DNA from: Allantophomopsis cytisporea
Lineage: Eukaryota > Ascomycota > Leotiomycetes > Phacidiales > Phacidiaceae
Direction of reading: 5' to 3'
NCBI GenBank assembly: GCA_024752435.1
Contig: CP103024.1
Coordinates: 930,001 to 994,000 of the forward strand
Length of the DNA stretch: 64,000 nt
Shown piece by piece: positions 47,283 through 58,818 of this stretch. Position 1 is the stretch's first letter; every line of letters begins with the position of its first letter. A program made the translations under genes and the position numbers. The notes beneath the pieces are model-generated. The model searched no databases, was not told where the DNA came from, and saw nothing but the letters and a program-made list of their open reading frames with translations.

Positions 47283-49730
47283 TCATTGAACACTAATAAA
47301 CAAATCCTCACCCCTTCGTGTAGGTGTCAGTCTCGGTTTCCAACCCGGCGTGCCGGGCAACTGTCCTGCATCCCCATATCGTCCTCCCTTCGCGCCCCCT
47401 CTCCCCTGTTCACCATCGTCTCCATCACCCTTCATAATCTTCCACCCCTTCTTCCCAATTCCCTTGCCCCTCTCACCATTCCTATCCCCTCCTTCCCCCG
47501 CACCAACAGTCAGAACAGGCGCCCTACTTCCCCGCCTCTTCGCAAACAGCGAACTCGTCGTGCTACTCGCCACACTCGGCGTCGTTGATGTCCGTCCATC
47601 AGACGGCGACGCTTGCGGTTGCATGAACGGTGCTTTTGGACCTCGGGGAAGCTGCGACGGCAAGCTTCCGATACCCCGCAAATCCTGTGACCCCTGCGGC
47701 TCTTGTGGACCCTGTCCCTCATGACTAGCCCAGAGGCTATTATATACTGCTGCGGTTTCGGGAGGGGGTGGCAGATTCCGTTCGCGGGATGCACTAAGTC
47801 TCCGGGAGCGTGCAGCATTCGTCTCGAACTTTTCCCATGGCTTGGATGCTTGGGTACGTGTAGCATATGGACCAGGGTTGGTTGGCGGTGATAAGGAGCG
47901 AGCAGTATATGGACTGGGATTAGTAGGAGAGATCTGTTTCATCTCCTTGTCACGTTGCACTGCAGCCGCGAAGTCAGGCTGGGGCGGCGGTGGAACGAGG
48001 CGGATCGTGTCTTGCGGGAGACGTCCTGCTATTGTTCCTGCTGATTTTTGACCCTCTGCAAATCGTCCTCCTGCAAAAGGACTTCCTGTGGCCGTACCTC
48101 CCGGACCTAGACGAGCATTAGGCAGTGGGCGTGGGGATTCCACAACCGGCGATAGGTCGCCGGATACGCCGGATATGCCCGTCTTTGGCTGATCGTCGAA
48201 GATACTATCGAGGGACTCGAAAGACGTAAGAGACGCAGAGGAGCCACGGTCTCGGTCCGCGCGGTAGGGGTGGTATTGCTTGTAGCTTTTCCGGGGCCGA
48301 TTCATAATCGAAGAGGACGCACTATGGGCAGTAGAGGGCTGGGCACTATAAATACTCGACGACTGAGTTGGTGGCCTGAAAGGCTGCGAATAGTTATTGC
48401 TCGGGCGCCGCGGTATGTTAAGTGGTTTGATGTAAAGGGGTGGCGGGATTTGAAGCGTATCTGGTGTGTTGCGATTCTCTGGCTGTGAAGAGTTGAGCAT
48501 TGTAGACCGGCGTTGCGTGCTCGGCGTTTCGAGATCTTCTTCGAAGGTCGTTTCAGTACTTGCGCGCACGGGAATCGTCAAGGGGGGCTTAGGGAAGCCA
48601 AAGGCCTGCGGCGAGCGCATACCTTCTTTCGGAGCGGAGAGCCCCATGTCTGGTTTCTCGGGGAGGAGTTTTGACGAGCGTTTTCGCCATATTGGAGAGG
48701 TTGATCTGGCTGAGTCGGCAGATACTGCTAGGCCAATCGTATCTGCGGGTATACTTCTTCGAGAAAACATGTTTGGTGAGGTTGAGGGGCCTCGTGGCGG
48801 TACTTGTGGTGGTATCTTGGTCGCTAGGCCGTTAGGAGTCCCTCCTGGTCCATATATCATGGTTTTTGTTTCGTTTGGACCCCGAAATCCAAGATCGAGA
48901 CTTGATGGATAGTTGGGCTCTAATTGGAATGGAAGCATGTCACTATCTCGATTCGCGCGAGCTCTTTTGCGTCGAAGGCATGCTACCAGAACTAAAGCCC
49001 CAAGAGCAAGTGAAGCTCCACCAGCGCTTCCAACTGCTATGCCAATGACTTGGGGTCGAGTGAGTGTGGAAACGGTAGCTGGGGAGGATGTATCTGATGC
49101 CAAAGACGCTGAGGTACTCGAAGTTGTACTTGAAGTTGTACTTGAAGATGAGATGGAAGAGGAAGTGGTAACAAAGGAAGACGTGGGTTGTGACAAAGTG
49201 GTAGATGTTGTCTGCGAACTTGAAGTACTGGTCGTACTGCTAGCAATCACAACTGTGGAAGTTGTCGAAGTACTTGAGCTCGAGGTGGTTGAAGCAGACG
49301 GGAACAACAACACCCCACTTGAAGAAGGGCTCTCCAACAGGGTAGCTGTAAGTGTAGCATGCGTATTCGGTAGAGCATCAACTTGTCCAATACACATTGA
49401 ATATGCATCCTCAGTGACCGCCTCACTAGCATCCGCCCCAGTACAGGTCCCGATGTCATCCTCAGAAATGATGCATTGTAGAGCACCCTCTGCAATCGTA
49501 TATCCCGAAGTAGTGTTATGCGAACAAAGGCATTGTAACGACGGTGAGCTAGTACAGGAACTTATAGGAAAATTTGCGTCAAGGAATGATTCGAAGCATG
49601 CTTTTGCACAGTCCGGCACGAAATTAGAGAGTTCGGCGGACAGATAAAAGGACGGCGAGGCACTGGAGGCAGCGCTCGTGAAGTGGTATATATTTATGAG
49701 TAACAACACACCCAAAGGTAACAATGCCAT
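47283..49730 (-). CDS. CFEM-domain membrane protein with long cytoplasmic tail
   Basis: One uninterrupted frame of 815 residues. A signal peptide (about residues 1-20, LLPLGVLLLINIYHF) leads to a CFEM domain with its eight cysteines at 41, 45, 59, 67, 69, 86, 96 and 113. Then comes a Ser/Thr-rich stalk of about 90 residues, likely heavily O-glycosylated, and one membrane helix (about residues 228-251, GIAVGSAGGASLALGALVLV) followed by CLRRKRAR. The cytosolic tail of about 560 residues is disordered, rich in Pro, Ser and Arg, with many PxxP-type segments (PPQVPPRGP, PPPPQPDF). CFEM proteins serve in haem capture or in surface sensing and adhesion. The single-pass, long-tail form suggests a sensor or scaffold; that is inference. 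No intron or GPI signal was seen. Confidence 0.85.
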   Translation of the reverse strand: MALLPLGVLLLINIYHFTSAASSASPSFYLSAELSNFVPDCAKACFESFLDANFPISSCTSSPSLQCLCSHNTTSGYTIAEGALQCIISEDDIGTCTGADASEAVTEDAYSMCIGQVDALPNTHATLTATLLESPSSSGVLLFPSASTTSSSSTSTTSTVVIASSTTSTSSSQTTSTTLSQPTSSFVTTSSSISSSSTTSSTTSSTSASLASDTSSPATVSTLTRPQVIGIAVGSAGGASLALGALVLVACLRRKRARANRDSDMLPFQLEPNYPSSLDLGFRGPNETKTMIYGPGGTPNGLATKIPPQVPPRGPSTSPNMFSRRSIPADTIGLAVSADSARSTSPIWRKRSSKLLPEKPDMGLSAPKEGMRSPQAFGFPKPPLTIPVRASTETTFEEDLETPSTQRRSTMLNSSQPENRNTPDTLQIPPPLYIKPLNIPRRPSNNYSQPFRPPTQSSSIYSAQPSTAHSASSSIMNRPRKSYKQYHPYRADRDRGSSASLTSFESLDSIFDDQPKTGISGVSGDLSPVVESPRPLPNARLGPGGTATGSPFAGGRFAEGQKSAGTIAGRLPQDTIRLVPPPPQPDFAAAVQRDKEMKQISPTNPSPYTARSLSPPTNPGPYATRTQASKPWEKFETNAARSRRLSASRERNLPPPPETAAVYNSLWASHEGQGPQEPQGSQDLRGIGSLPSQLPRGPKAPFMQPQASPSDGRTSTTPSVASSTTSSLFAKRRGSRAPVLTVGAGEGGDRNGERGKGIGKKGWKIMKGDGDDGEQGRGGAKGGRYGDAGQLPGTPGWKPRLTPTRRGEDLFISVQ

Positions 49731-50768
49731 TATTCTGGAAGTCTGAATTTGAGAATCAGTATCTTGTTTATCAAATTCTAAAGTCTGAGGGAAATCTGAG
49801 GGTAGCCGCCCATGCGGCCAGATTCAAAAGCCCGAATAATTACCTGAAAGTAGAGATTAAAAGCTACAACTTGACGACCAGCGTCTCCACATGATTATAA
49901 CAACTAGAGAAAGGAGAAAAGAAAAGGGAAAAAATGCAAGGAAATGTGTAATGAACGTCTTCTCAGACAACCAAATTGAAAGAAAATTGTAGTACGGTGG
50001 AAACAATCATGAACATGAGAGAGAAGAAGCCGCTGTGAGAGAGAGAAATTGCGGGCACAGCAGAGATCAAAGGAGAAGAAGCGATTGAGATTCGCACACC
50101 CACGATACGATAGCCATCCAGGCTATTTCCGTTCCGGAGGGGTTAATTGATACTACGAGGGTTAAATATTGGCTATAGGACAGCACTTCTGCATCATATC
50201 GGTAAGAGGCACATTATGTCTGGCCATTCAGTTTTTAGTGGGCGCTTCCATGATACTGCTTCGGTTTGGTGGGTTCTGGAAATAGAGGTATTGTGAGATG
50301 TGAGTGGTCGTCGAGAGTTGCGCGGTTCCCTGGGCGCCTACAGGGCGAAATGAGCTGCTGGACCAATCACGTGCTTTCGTGTTTGTCCAATGATCAAGTA
50401 CCCCATTTGTTTCATTTTAGAAAATATGGTTTGTCTTTAAGTCTAAACGCTGCAGCCTATATTAAGGTCTGCTTCGGCAAAATCAGATCATGTCGTTCAA
50501 GATTGTTACGTCATGAAAGGATGTTACAATAAAGGACCGAGCGCATATGGAAGCTGATGCAGTGCTACAAATTGTGCTCTTTTATTATTCTACTCAATCA
50601 TCGATGATATTCGAAGTAGTCATGGAAAACACTGGTATGCCCCCGGCCAAGCTTGGACATCACAACGATGTCATGAGCAATGCAAACGCCCGCTTTTGTC
50701 TGATACCCTCAAACAACCACAAAAGGAAAAGAAACAGAAATCCCAAATCAGGACCTCTCAATTTAAAT
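49731..50768. other. Intergenic region
   Basis: Promoter and leader of the CFEM gene (GA-rich minus-strand leader near 49,900-50,090) followed by the DBP5 3' region. No further gene seen. Confidence 0.55.
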
Positions 50769-52420
50769 CTAGTACTTGAGGTTGGTTCCAGCACGGCTGG
50801 ACTTGATGACCTTTTGGACAACTTCCTCAGTCTCGTCCCAGTCATCCTGGTTGAGCTTGATGAGATCGATGCCGTAGTGGTTGACAATCGATGCGAGGGC
50901 CTGGAAACTCTGCTTATCGTAGACGAAACTGATACTGACACCGACACGTCCGAATCTTCCAGTACGACCAATTCTGTGAAGGTAGGTCTCTGGATCTGGT
51001 AGTTCGTCTGAGCGGCCCTTCATTGGAATATCGTAGTTGATGACCATAGAGACGGATTGGACATCAATACCACGAGCAACGACATTGGTAGTGATCAAAA
51101 CCTTGGCTCTGCCCTCACGGAAATTGTCGAGTACACGATCACGCTCTGCACCATCGAAGGCTCCGTGCAATGCGGCGACCTTGTGGCCCTCTGCTGTCAT
51201 TCTCTGCTCAATTTTTGAGGCTGTATCTCGGCGCTGCATCTCATTAGTAAAGCTCTTATAGCACAATATCATTGGAATATACCTTGACGAAAATGATAGA
51301 TGATCCAATAGTCATCAAACCGTAAAGCTTGACAAGAATGTCATACTTCCCTTCCTCACTAGGACAATCCATGTACATCTGCTTGATTCCGGCGACTGTA
51401 AGCTCCTCATGCTTCAACGAGATCTCGTTGGCACCCGGGCAGAAGGTCTGTGCATAGCTCATAACCTCTGGAGGGAAAGTGGCAGAGAAAAGGAGGATCT
51501 GGGTTTTGCCCTTTGGCAGCAAGCTATTGATTGATTAGTTTTGCAGAAATAATTGTTGTGGAGGAAGAAACGCACTTTTTAACACGAAGACACTGTCCAC
51601 CAAGACCTTGTTGGTCAAGCATGTTGTCGGCCTCATCAAGACACAATACCTTAATTTCTTTTGGGTCAAGCTGTCTGCGCTGAATTAAGTCCACAACAGT
51701 GCCTGGAGTACCGACAATAACCATTGACTTAATCTTCTGACCACGCTCGTATGCTCCAGGAACTGCGGCCTGTACGGTTAAACCCTCCACAAACGATCCG
51801 ATAGATCTGACAACACCCTCAATCTGACGAGCAAGTTCGCGACTTGGTGCCAGGCACAGAGCTTGTGGTTGTTCTGGCATAGAATGGTCCAGTCGAGAGA
51901 GGATTGTGAGGACGAAGGCGGCTGTTTTACCAGTTCCCGACTGGGACTGTGCGATCATGTTCGATGGTGGATTTTTCAGGAGGAGAGGAAGTGCCTTCTC
52001 CTGGATCTTGGAAGGTTTCTTGAAGTTCATCGAGTAGATACCTTTGAGAATTTGAGGATCACTGTGGTATGGGTATCAGTGTTGCAGACTCATAGTGCAA
52101 ATTGTCCAGACTTACATTCCGAGTTCCTCAAAAGAGCTGATAGAGTACAATGGGTCTCCCTCTTGAGCCTGAATGTCGCTCAGCTTGACCTCAACATCAT
52201 ATTCGGTGTCGTGGAGCGAGGACCCGTGCATTGGCACAGAAGCACCATCGACCTGTTCAGCGGCAATGCTCTTCTGCTCCTCAGATGGCTCTCCAGATGG
52301 AGAGGCGACCTCATCTGCCCATGATGTTTTTCCTTCGGCGGGGGTGAACGAGCTTGAGGCGGGGTTGAGAGGCGCAGGTTGAGTAATGCGATCGGCAAGG
52401 CTACCAGATGGCTCAGACAT
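50769..52420 (-). CDS. DBP5: DEAD-box RNA helicase DBP5 (mRNA export)
   Basis: Exons 52116-52420, 51576-52061, 51283-51523 and 50769-51233 give 498 residues. DBP5 acts at the cytoplasmic face of the nuclear pore with Gle1 and Nup159, removing export factors from mRNA, and also helps translation termination. An N-terminal extension of about 100 residues precedes the core. Motifs: Q motif (FKKPSKIQ), Walker A AQSQSGTGKT (138-147), APSRELA in place of PTREL, DEAD (243-246), SAT in LLFSATFPPE, NVVARGIDV and HRIGRTGRFGR. The intron before RRDTASKIEQRM has a perfect TACTAAT branch point. The length and C-terminus (DETEEVVQKVIKSSRAG) fit DBP5. Confidence 0.96.
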
Positions 52421-53403
52421 GGCGACTGGTTGTGTGGTTGTGGAATGGAAGTGAGTGGTAGAAAGGTTTCGCGGAGAATCGAGAATGCTGATATGTGAAG
52501 CTACAACAAAGAGGGTTGTCGGTGCTTTTGGGCGTAGACGACCGAATTCCTAGTAATAAAGAAGAGATCGTGCGACGGCGATGCGATTTTGCGACGTAGG
52601 GAAGTGCGCAAAGAGGAGTTGCACTGAAATATTGTATGTGATGTGGCGCAGTATTGTCAAACGAATTGAAGAGGACAATAAGAGCGACGATACAATCGGG
52701 AGAATGGAGGTGAGATTGTTGTCAGGTTGAGAGGTCGAGCTTCTCAATAAGCAATGAGTAAGGTGGATGAGGTACAGTACGAATTTCTAGAATCGAAGCT
52801 CTCTCTGTCTCTCTCTCCCACCCGACCCGTACCCAGATCGATGAACGAATAGCGGAACGCGGGGTTAAGTTTTACCGCCTTCCGGCTTCAGCCTCCCCAG
52901 CCATGACATGCAGCCTTTTAATGCCTTTGGGCCTAAATCTGCCTGTCACCGCTTGCCATTACTACCACCATAGGTAAGGTAGGTAGACGTGACATGTATG
53001 TAGTGTGGCGTGGCGTGTACATACATGGTAGTAGAGTCAGGTAGAGTCAGGTAGACTCAGGTAGACTCAGGTAGAGTAGCTATGCTGCCCAACTTATCCC
53101 CGAAAGCCTAAGCGCACGTGATTAATCCCTGCTAGTCGTCCTATGTAGGTATGGAGTTTAAGTCTCATTCGAGGCACAGCCAGGCTGTCACAACAGTAGA
53201 TAGTGGGGTTGGAGAGTTGAAGGTGTTCCATGCACAGGAGGACTGGACTCACCAGCTCATTACCACCACCACCACCACCACTCCGCATACATAGTGATAT
53301 TCACACAACACGAATCCCTTGGCCGTCGACCATGTATCTGCGACTCACCCACTTTGAATGATTCTCTGTACATTCCCGTCCTCCTGAGAAATAGTCCACT
53401 GTC
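52421..53403. promoter_or_regulatory. Divergent promoter, DBP5 / BZZ1
   Basis: A 983-bp spacer between opposing start codons. It contains TAGGTA/ACCTA-type words, a CT tract near 52,800 and a decamer array at 53,031-53,080. Confidence 0.55.
53031..53080. repeat. Five tandem 10-bp units (GTAGAGTCAG/GTAGACTCAG)
   Basis: Two GTAGAGTCAG units, two GTAGACTCAG units and one diverged unit in direct array, inside the DBP5/BZZ1 promoter region. The 10-bp period matches one DNA turn. Confidence 0.85.
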
Positions 53404-55819
53404 ATGACCGAAGTCGATATTGCGCCCAATTTCGGCGCTGAATTAAAGGTGTGTATTGGGGAGATCGCTGTCGCAATGCATCTCCACTTGTGCTGACCCC
53501 GTAATCACAGGATGCATTCAAACCCGTCAACAATTGGGTTTCGAATGGAATCGTCTGGTTGGATGATATCCAACAGTTTTACAGAGAGAGAAGTGCCATT
53601 GAGAAGGAATACAGCGCAAAGCTAAATGCGCTGGCGAAGAAGTACTTCGATAAGAAATCTAAGAAGTCCAGCAGTCTGAGTGTCGGTGACACTCCTGCTT
53701 TGACCCCGGGTTCTCTGGAAAGGTGTGAGCTACAGCATGTCCTCATAGCTATATCCATATACTAATGATGAACTTTCAGTGCTTCCTTGACCACATGGAC
53801 TACTCAGCTCACCACACTCGAAAGCCGGGCCACCGAACATGATCGATTTGGAGGGGACTTGATCACCCAGCTTGCTGACCCTCTAAAGGTCCTTGGTACA
53901 AGATACGAAGAGCTTCGAAAGCGTCATTCTGACTATGCCGAGAAGCTAGAGAAGGAAAGAGACTCAACATACAACGATCTGAAGAAGACGAAGGCGAAAT
54001 ATGATGCTTCTTGTCAGGAGGTGGAGAACAAGCGCAAGAAGGCCGAATCATCCTTCGATTATTCCAAGACAAAAGCGCAGAACGTATACCAGCAGCAAAT
54101 ATTGGACATGCATAACGCGAAGAATACCTACTTGATCAATATAAATGTCACCAATAAGCAAAAAGAAAAATACTACCACGAATATGTCCCTGATCTTCTG
54201 GATAGTATGCAGGAGCTTGCGGAATCTCGAACTATAAAATTGAACGCTATGTGGTCGTTAGCAGCACGTCTAGAGAGCGAGATGCTGTCTCGAAGCTCCC
54301 AGTTCATCGACCATCTTGCCCAAGAGATTCCACGGAACCAGCCAGAGCTTGATTCTATGATGTTCGTTCGGCATAATGTTACACCATGGCAAGAACCCGC
54401 GGATAAAACATTCGAGCCAAGTCCGGTTTGGCACGATGATGGCGATATGGTAGTTGACGAGACTGCCAAGATCTTCCTTCGTAACGTTCTCAGTAAATCC
54501 AAAGGGCAGCTAGGGGACCTTCGCCGAGAAGTCGACAAGAAAAGAAGAGAAGTCGAGGGTGTAAAGCGGGTAAAACAAGCCATCCGAGAAGGCAAAGACA
54601 AGCGTGATGAGGTAGAAGTTGTACGGGCTATATTCGCCATGCAAGAAGAACTTCATCAACTAGATCACAAACGCCTGACAGCAGAGATTGAGGCCTCCAC
54701 CATTACTGAGGCTGTGGGTGATGTGACCCTTGGCGCCAGATCTCACAATTTTAAGGGGCAGACCTTCAAGATTCCAACCAATTGTGATCTTTGCGGCGAG
54801 CGTATATGGGGTCTGTCAGCAAAGGGATTCGATTGCAGGGACTGTGGCTACACTTGTCACTCTAAGTGCGAGATGAAGGTTCCTGCTACCTGCCCCGGTG
54901 AGCAAAACAAGGAGGAGAAGAAGAAATTGAAGGCAGAGAGGCAGGAGGCAGCCAATGCAACAAAGAAGCCTGCTCCAGGAGTGGCCGACAGTGTAGCTGA
55001 ATTACCAACACTGAGCAGATCGGATACTTCCAATACGATGAACTCTCTGAGTTCCGGATATGCCGCAAGTGCGAGTAGATCTGTAGGAGCGCCTCGAACA
55101 CCAACAGAAGACGCTCCAGAACGAAGCGGCACCATCAAGTCGAGTACAATCCGCAAGAATAGGATCATGGCTCCGCCACCTACACAATACCTTACCGATA
55201 CGGCACCACCACCATCATCCAGCAATGGCAATGAGCAGCGCGGCAAGATGATGTATGGATACGATGCGAACGGCGAGGGCGAGATCTCAGTCGCTGAAGG
55301 GAAGGAAGTGATCATTGTCGAACCAGATGGTAAATATCTCCCCCTTATCGCCCCATCTCTTCTTTTCCATAGATATACTGACCAGCATCTGCAGATGGAT
55401 CTGGTTGGACAACTGTCCGTTCAGGCACCCAAACAGGCCTCGTACCAAACTCCTACATCGATATCCTACCTGCCCCTTCACCTTCTCACTCTCCATTACC
55501 AGCACCAACGCTCTCGGCACCCCCACCCATCTCCCACTCAACCCGACCCTCCTCCGTCTACTCTTCCTCCTCCTCCATCACCTCTGCCGTAGCAGCGAAA
55601 AAGAAAGGACCTGCTGTGGCGCCACGTCGGGGCGCAAAGAAAGTGCGTTACGTCGAGGCCATGTACGAGTATAGCGCACAGAGCGATGTTGAATTCAGTA
55701 TGGTTGAGGGAGAACGGTTCGTCCTGGTGAAGGAAGATGGTGGGGATGGATGGGCTGAGGTTGAGAAGAACGGGGTTGTTAAGAGTGTGCCGGCGAATTA
55801 TGTGCAGGTTTGTGAGTAG
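53404..55819 (+). CDS. BZZ1: F-BAR/C1/SH3 protein BZZ1 (actin patch, endocytosis)
   Basis: Exons 53404-53448, 53511-53722, 53780-55329 and 55395-55819 give 743 residues. The F-BAR domain covers about residues 8-270 (WVSNGIVWLDDIQQFYRERS; long coils with KRHSDYAEKLEKERDSTYND). A second coil follows (about 320-400), then a C1-type zinc domain (about 406-456, HNFKGQTFKIPTNCDLCGER, CRDCGYTCHSKCEM) and two SH3 domains (about 575-632, GWTTVRSGTQTGLVPNSYI; about 688-743, YEYSAQSDVEFSMVEGERF). BZZ1 binds Las17/WASP at endocytic sites and promotes branched actin and membrane curvature. The full family architecture is present. The last intron lies within the first SH3. Confidence 0.95.
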
Positions 55820-57502
55820 GACATGTATATAATTTGAGGCTTATCATGTGTATGTGGTCTCGGAGAGTTTTGTGGGTGTTTGTGTGAGTTTGGTTGTGGC
55901 TGGGTCTTGTGTAGTGCAATATTAGCATAATAGAATACTAAAAAGTATGGAAATTGTCTTGGTTTCTTGGTTTCCCCTTTACGCATGCTAGGGGAATGGT
56001 CCTTGTATAGTAGTCATGTATGAACGCTATCTCCTATGTTGAACTGAGTCTCAACCAACTATCGAGCTGTAGGAGCTGAAGGATCGTGCATAGTGTATGT
56101 ATCGATTAACATCCTTCAAATTACTTCCCATCTACGAGCCATACTATATTGTATCTCTTTCACAATACGGCGACTGAAGCATATTTACCACAGAATCGGA
56201 GTATGTCCATTTCATTTATGGCGCCAATGTCATACTTGCTTAGTGACTTACAGTCATATTGAAGTATACAGCCCTCCATAATGCTAAATCCAACCCCCGT
56301 CCCAATTAACTATAAATGAGCAAGACAGTAGAACTTTTCGAACCAAATCCACCCTTTCTCTTCAAATGATTTTGTTATGCTGTTTTCCAGCGCTGTGTCA
56401 ACTATTCGTGGTACCTCCCTGATCCCGAACTATAGGATTTGCAACAATGATGAGGTGATGAATGATGATGAACTAATTGATGGCAAGAGGGTACCACAAC
56501 GCTCTGTGATTATTATGGAGGAATGCTCACACCAAATAGTATCTTCAGATGCATTTTTGATGACTTGTGCTTCGAATGGTGCTTGATATACCACGCACTC
56601 TGAATGTCAAGTGTGCTTATAAGGCACCCAATCCTGTCTATTGAAACCTTGAGCGGAGACTTTTACCTCCAGTCCAATGGCAATCACGAAACCACAGTAT
56701 GTTGGTTATCATGCAAGCTACACTCGGTGGCCTGCTATTCTCCATGCCTTCGTAGTGCACCGACGAGGAATGCGAATGACGATGAAGGGCTGAACAGTGA
56801 TGGAATGGTTGTCAATAATGAGAATTTTCACAAATTCCGCGTATGACGGAGAGCAGCATCTGATGCTTTTGTAAGTTCTGTGGCATGTTTTTCAATTGAT
56901 CGTTAGTTGGCAATTTATATATCCTTGACGTGGCGATCCGAAGGATTCAGAATTTGAAGATGCAGAGCTACTTTACTGCTATTGTGCTCGAGACGCTGAC
57001 GACAGCTCGCAAGTATACGTATTTTCCTCACATGTTCTTCTGTGATAGCTTCTCACTGTAAGACAAGATCAGCTTTGCTTTCACAAACTATGAGTGTACA
57101 GTTTCCCATATTTTTACCCCCATCAGCTTCTTACCGAGAAATCAAAGTAGTCGTCTCTATACTCGGGGAAACAAGCACAACTTAAGCGTTGCAACTTGGT
57201 GTGTGGCGAAAATGTCTACCTACATAATTGCCATATCAGAAGCAGCTATTGCACCAACGCCGCGAACCTTTCATCTATCCACCTCGATTCGTAGTAGTGT
57301 ACACAAGTCAACCTGTTCATTCATCATAACATATATCTCCCACAAACTGCAGCCTTCTACTATACAGAGCAGCCAGAAAACCATCCTCCATTCCCTAACC
57401 ATAAGAATCTAGTTTCGAACCTTGTGAAAATCCCAATAAACTCCACGCTCAGTACAAAAATCCCATTCCCTTCTCATAGTCCTTCCAACCCACCCAATTC
57501 CC
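55820..57502. other. Convergent intergenic region
   Basis: Between the 3' ends of BZZ1 and the two-pass membrane protein gene. No gene with coding character found on either strand. Confidence 0.6.
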
Positions 57503-58818
57503 TCACGCAAATCCACTACCCCCAACATGACCTAGCCCTCCCAAACTTCCGTTTCTCCTTCCCGTAACAAACCAAGTACTCTGTCTCTGCTGCATAGTCT
57601 GCCTTGCTCTCTGGCGATCTGTAGACATCTCCGAGGGATGCGGTGGTAATGCTTGCGCCTCCTCGACATTCGCTTGTGCGCGGGCCTCTTCTTCAGCCCG
57701 GAAGTTGACGCCGTGTTCAGAGATGTAGGATGGAGGTCGAAGGCCCGTCATTGGGCGATCTGGGTTCTCTGTTGCGTCCCGATTCGTCGGCGAGGCGGAG
57801 GTGTTTCGTTGCCAGTAGATTCTGTTAGGGTCGACGCGCTGGTAATTGTTAGTGTCTGAATAGCAGAGTATGAAACTATAGAGTTATAGGTACATACCAC
57901 ACTCTCTCGCCAGAGTCCATATGCTGGTGGAGGCATCTTCGTGGCGTCGCTTTCGATCCCGGCAGCTTCTTCATCACGGGCAAGAGCCACCGGGATTGGT
58001 TGTGCGGGGTTCGCATAGCCGTTGGGTCCAACCATGGCTGGTAAGTTGGCGATGTCGTTGTCGGAGGGCGGCTTGACGCATAACATGCCGAGCCGGATTA
58101 AGGCGTGGCAGAAGAAAATAGTGTCGATCAAGATGACCAGGATTACCAGGATACTGAATTGTTGGTTGCGAATGCGATTAGAGAGTGCGAGTCCGAGATC
58201 TATACAATCAGTAAGTGGTTTCCGCTGATGGTAAGTATACATACATGCTGATAACAACAAAACAAGAATACCTCCAGAAATGCATGCGCTGATCAGCTTC
58301 CTGCGTATCTTTTGGTTCTGCACTTCGCATTTTCTTCCCGATCGCCCTTGAGAGCGTCTCCTTCGTCGTCTTGCATCTACCATTCGGCCCAATTCCTGTT
58401 CTTCTGGACCCACACCCACGAATCTTCGAGGTTCGAACGAATGCGCTGAACTTGTCTGTCCTGCTTCTTGTTCGATATCTCGTAATGCAGTCGGCGATAC
58501 TGGCTGTGGATATGGTGAATATGGGGGCCTTGGACTTGTAGGTTGGCTGGGAGCTGGTGATGCTGAATACTGTGCAGCTCGGCTTGCAGTTGAAGATGCT
58601 CGTGAAAGCCCAGGTATTACCAGTCGACTGATTGGAAACTCTTCTAATGGCAATTGCGGCGTTTTCGGCCCTTCAGGTGTCTCCGGTCGCTCTATGTTCC
58701 CACCACCGATCGTGCGTAATGGCCATAGTCGCTGTATCCTTCTTCCCAACCCATTCGACTCCCCACCTGCGTTCGAGTCGGACGTAGGGGGACGATGTGT
58801 GAATAGAGGGAGTGTCAT
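57503..58818 (-). CDS. Two-pass membrane protein, unknown function
   Basis: Proposed exons 58245-58818, 57898-58199 and 57503-57838 give 403 residues. If the 45-nt intron 58200-58244 is kept, the product has 418 residues with no frame change. The other intron is 59 nt (GTATGT to ATTACCAG). The start MTLPLFTHRPP is in a leader-like context; an in-frame ATG further upstream (58914) is less likely. The first 185 residues are Pro/Ser-rich and disordered, ending in a basic patch (DARRRRRRSQGRSGRK). Two membrane segments follow (ISGGILVLLLSA and FSILVILVILIDTIFFCHAL). The C-terminal region of about 160 residues is hydrophilic (PPPAYGLW, PPSYISEHG, EEEARAQANVEEAQ). PPxY-like motifs (PPPAY, PPSY) could bind Nedd4/Rsp5 ubiquitin ligases. 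I do not recognise the family. Confidence 0.7.

Noticed and set aside
47286..47724. Plus-strand Pro-rich ORFs opposite the CFEM gene
   Set aside because: They are antisense shadows of the low-complexity Pro/Ser/Arg-rich tail, with no independent support.
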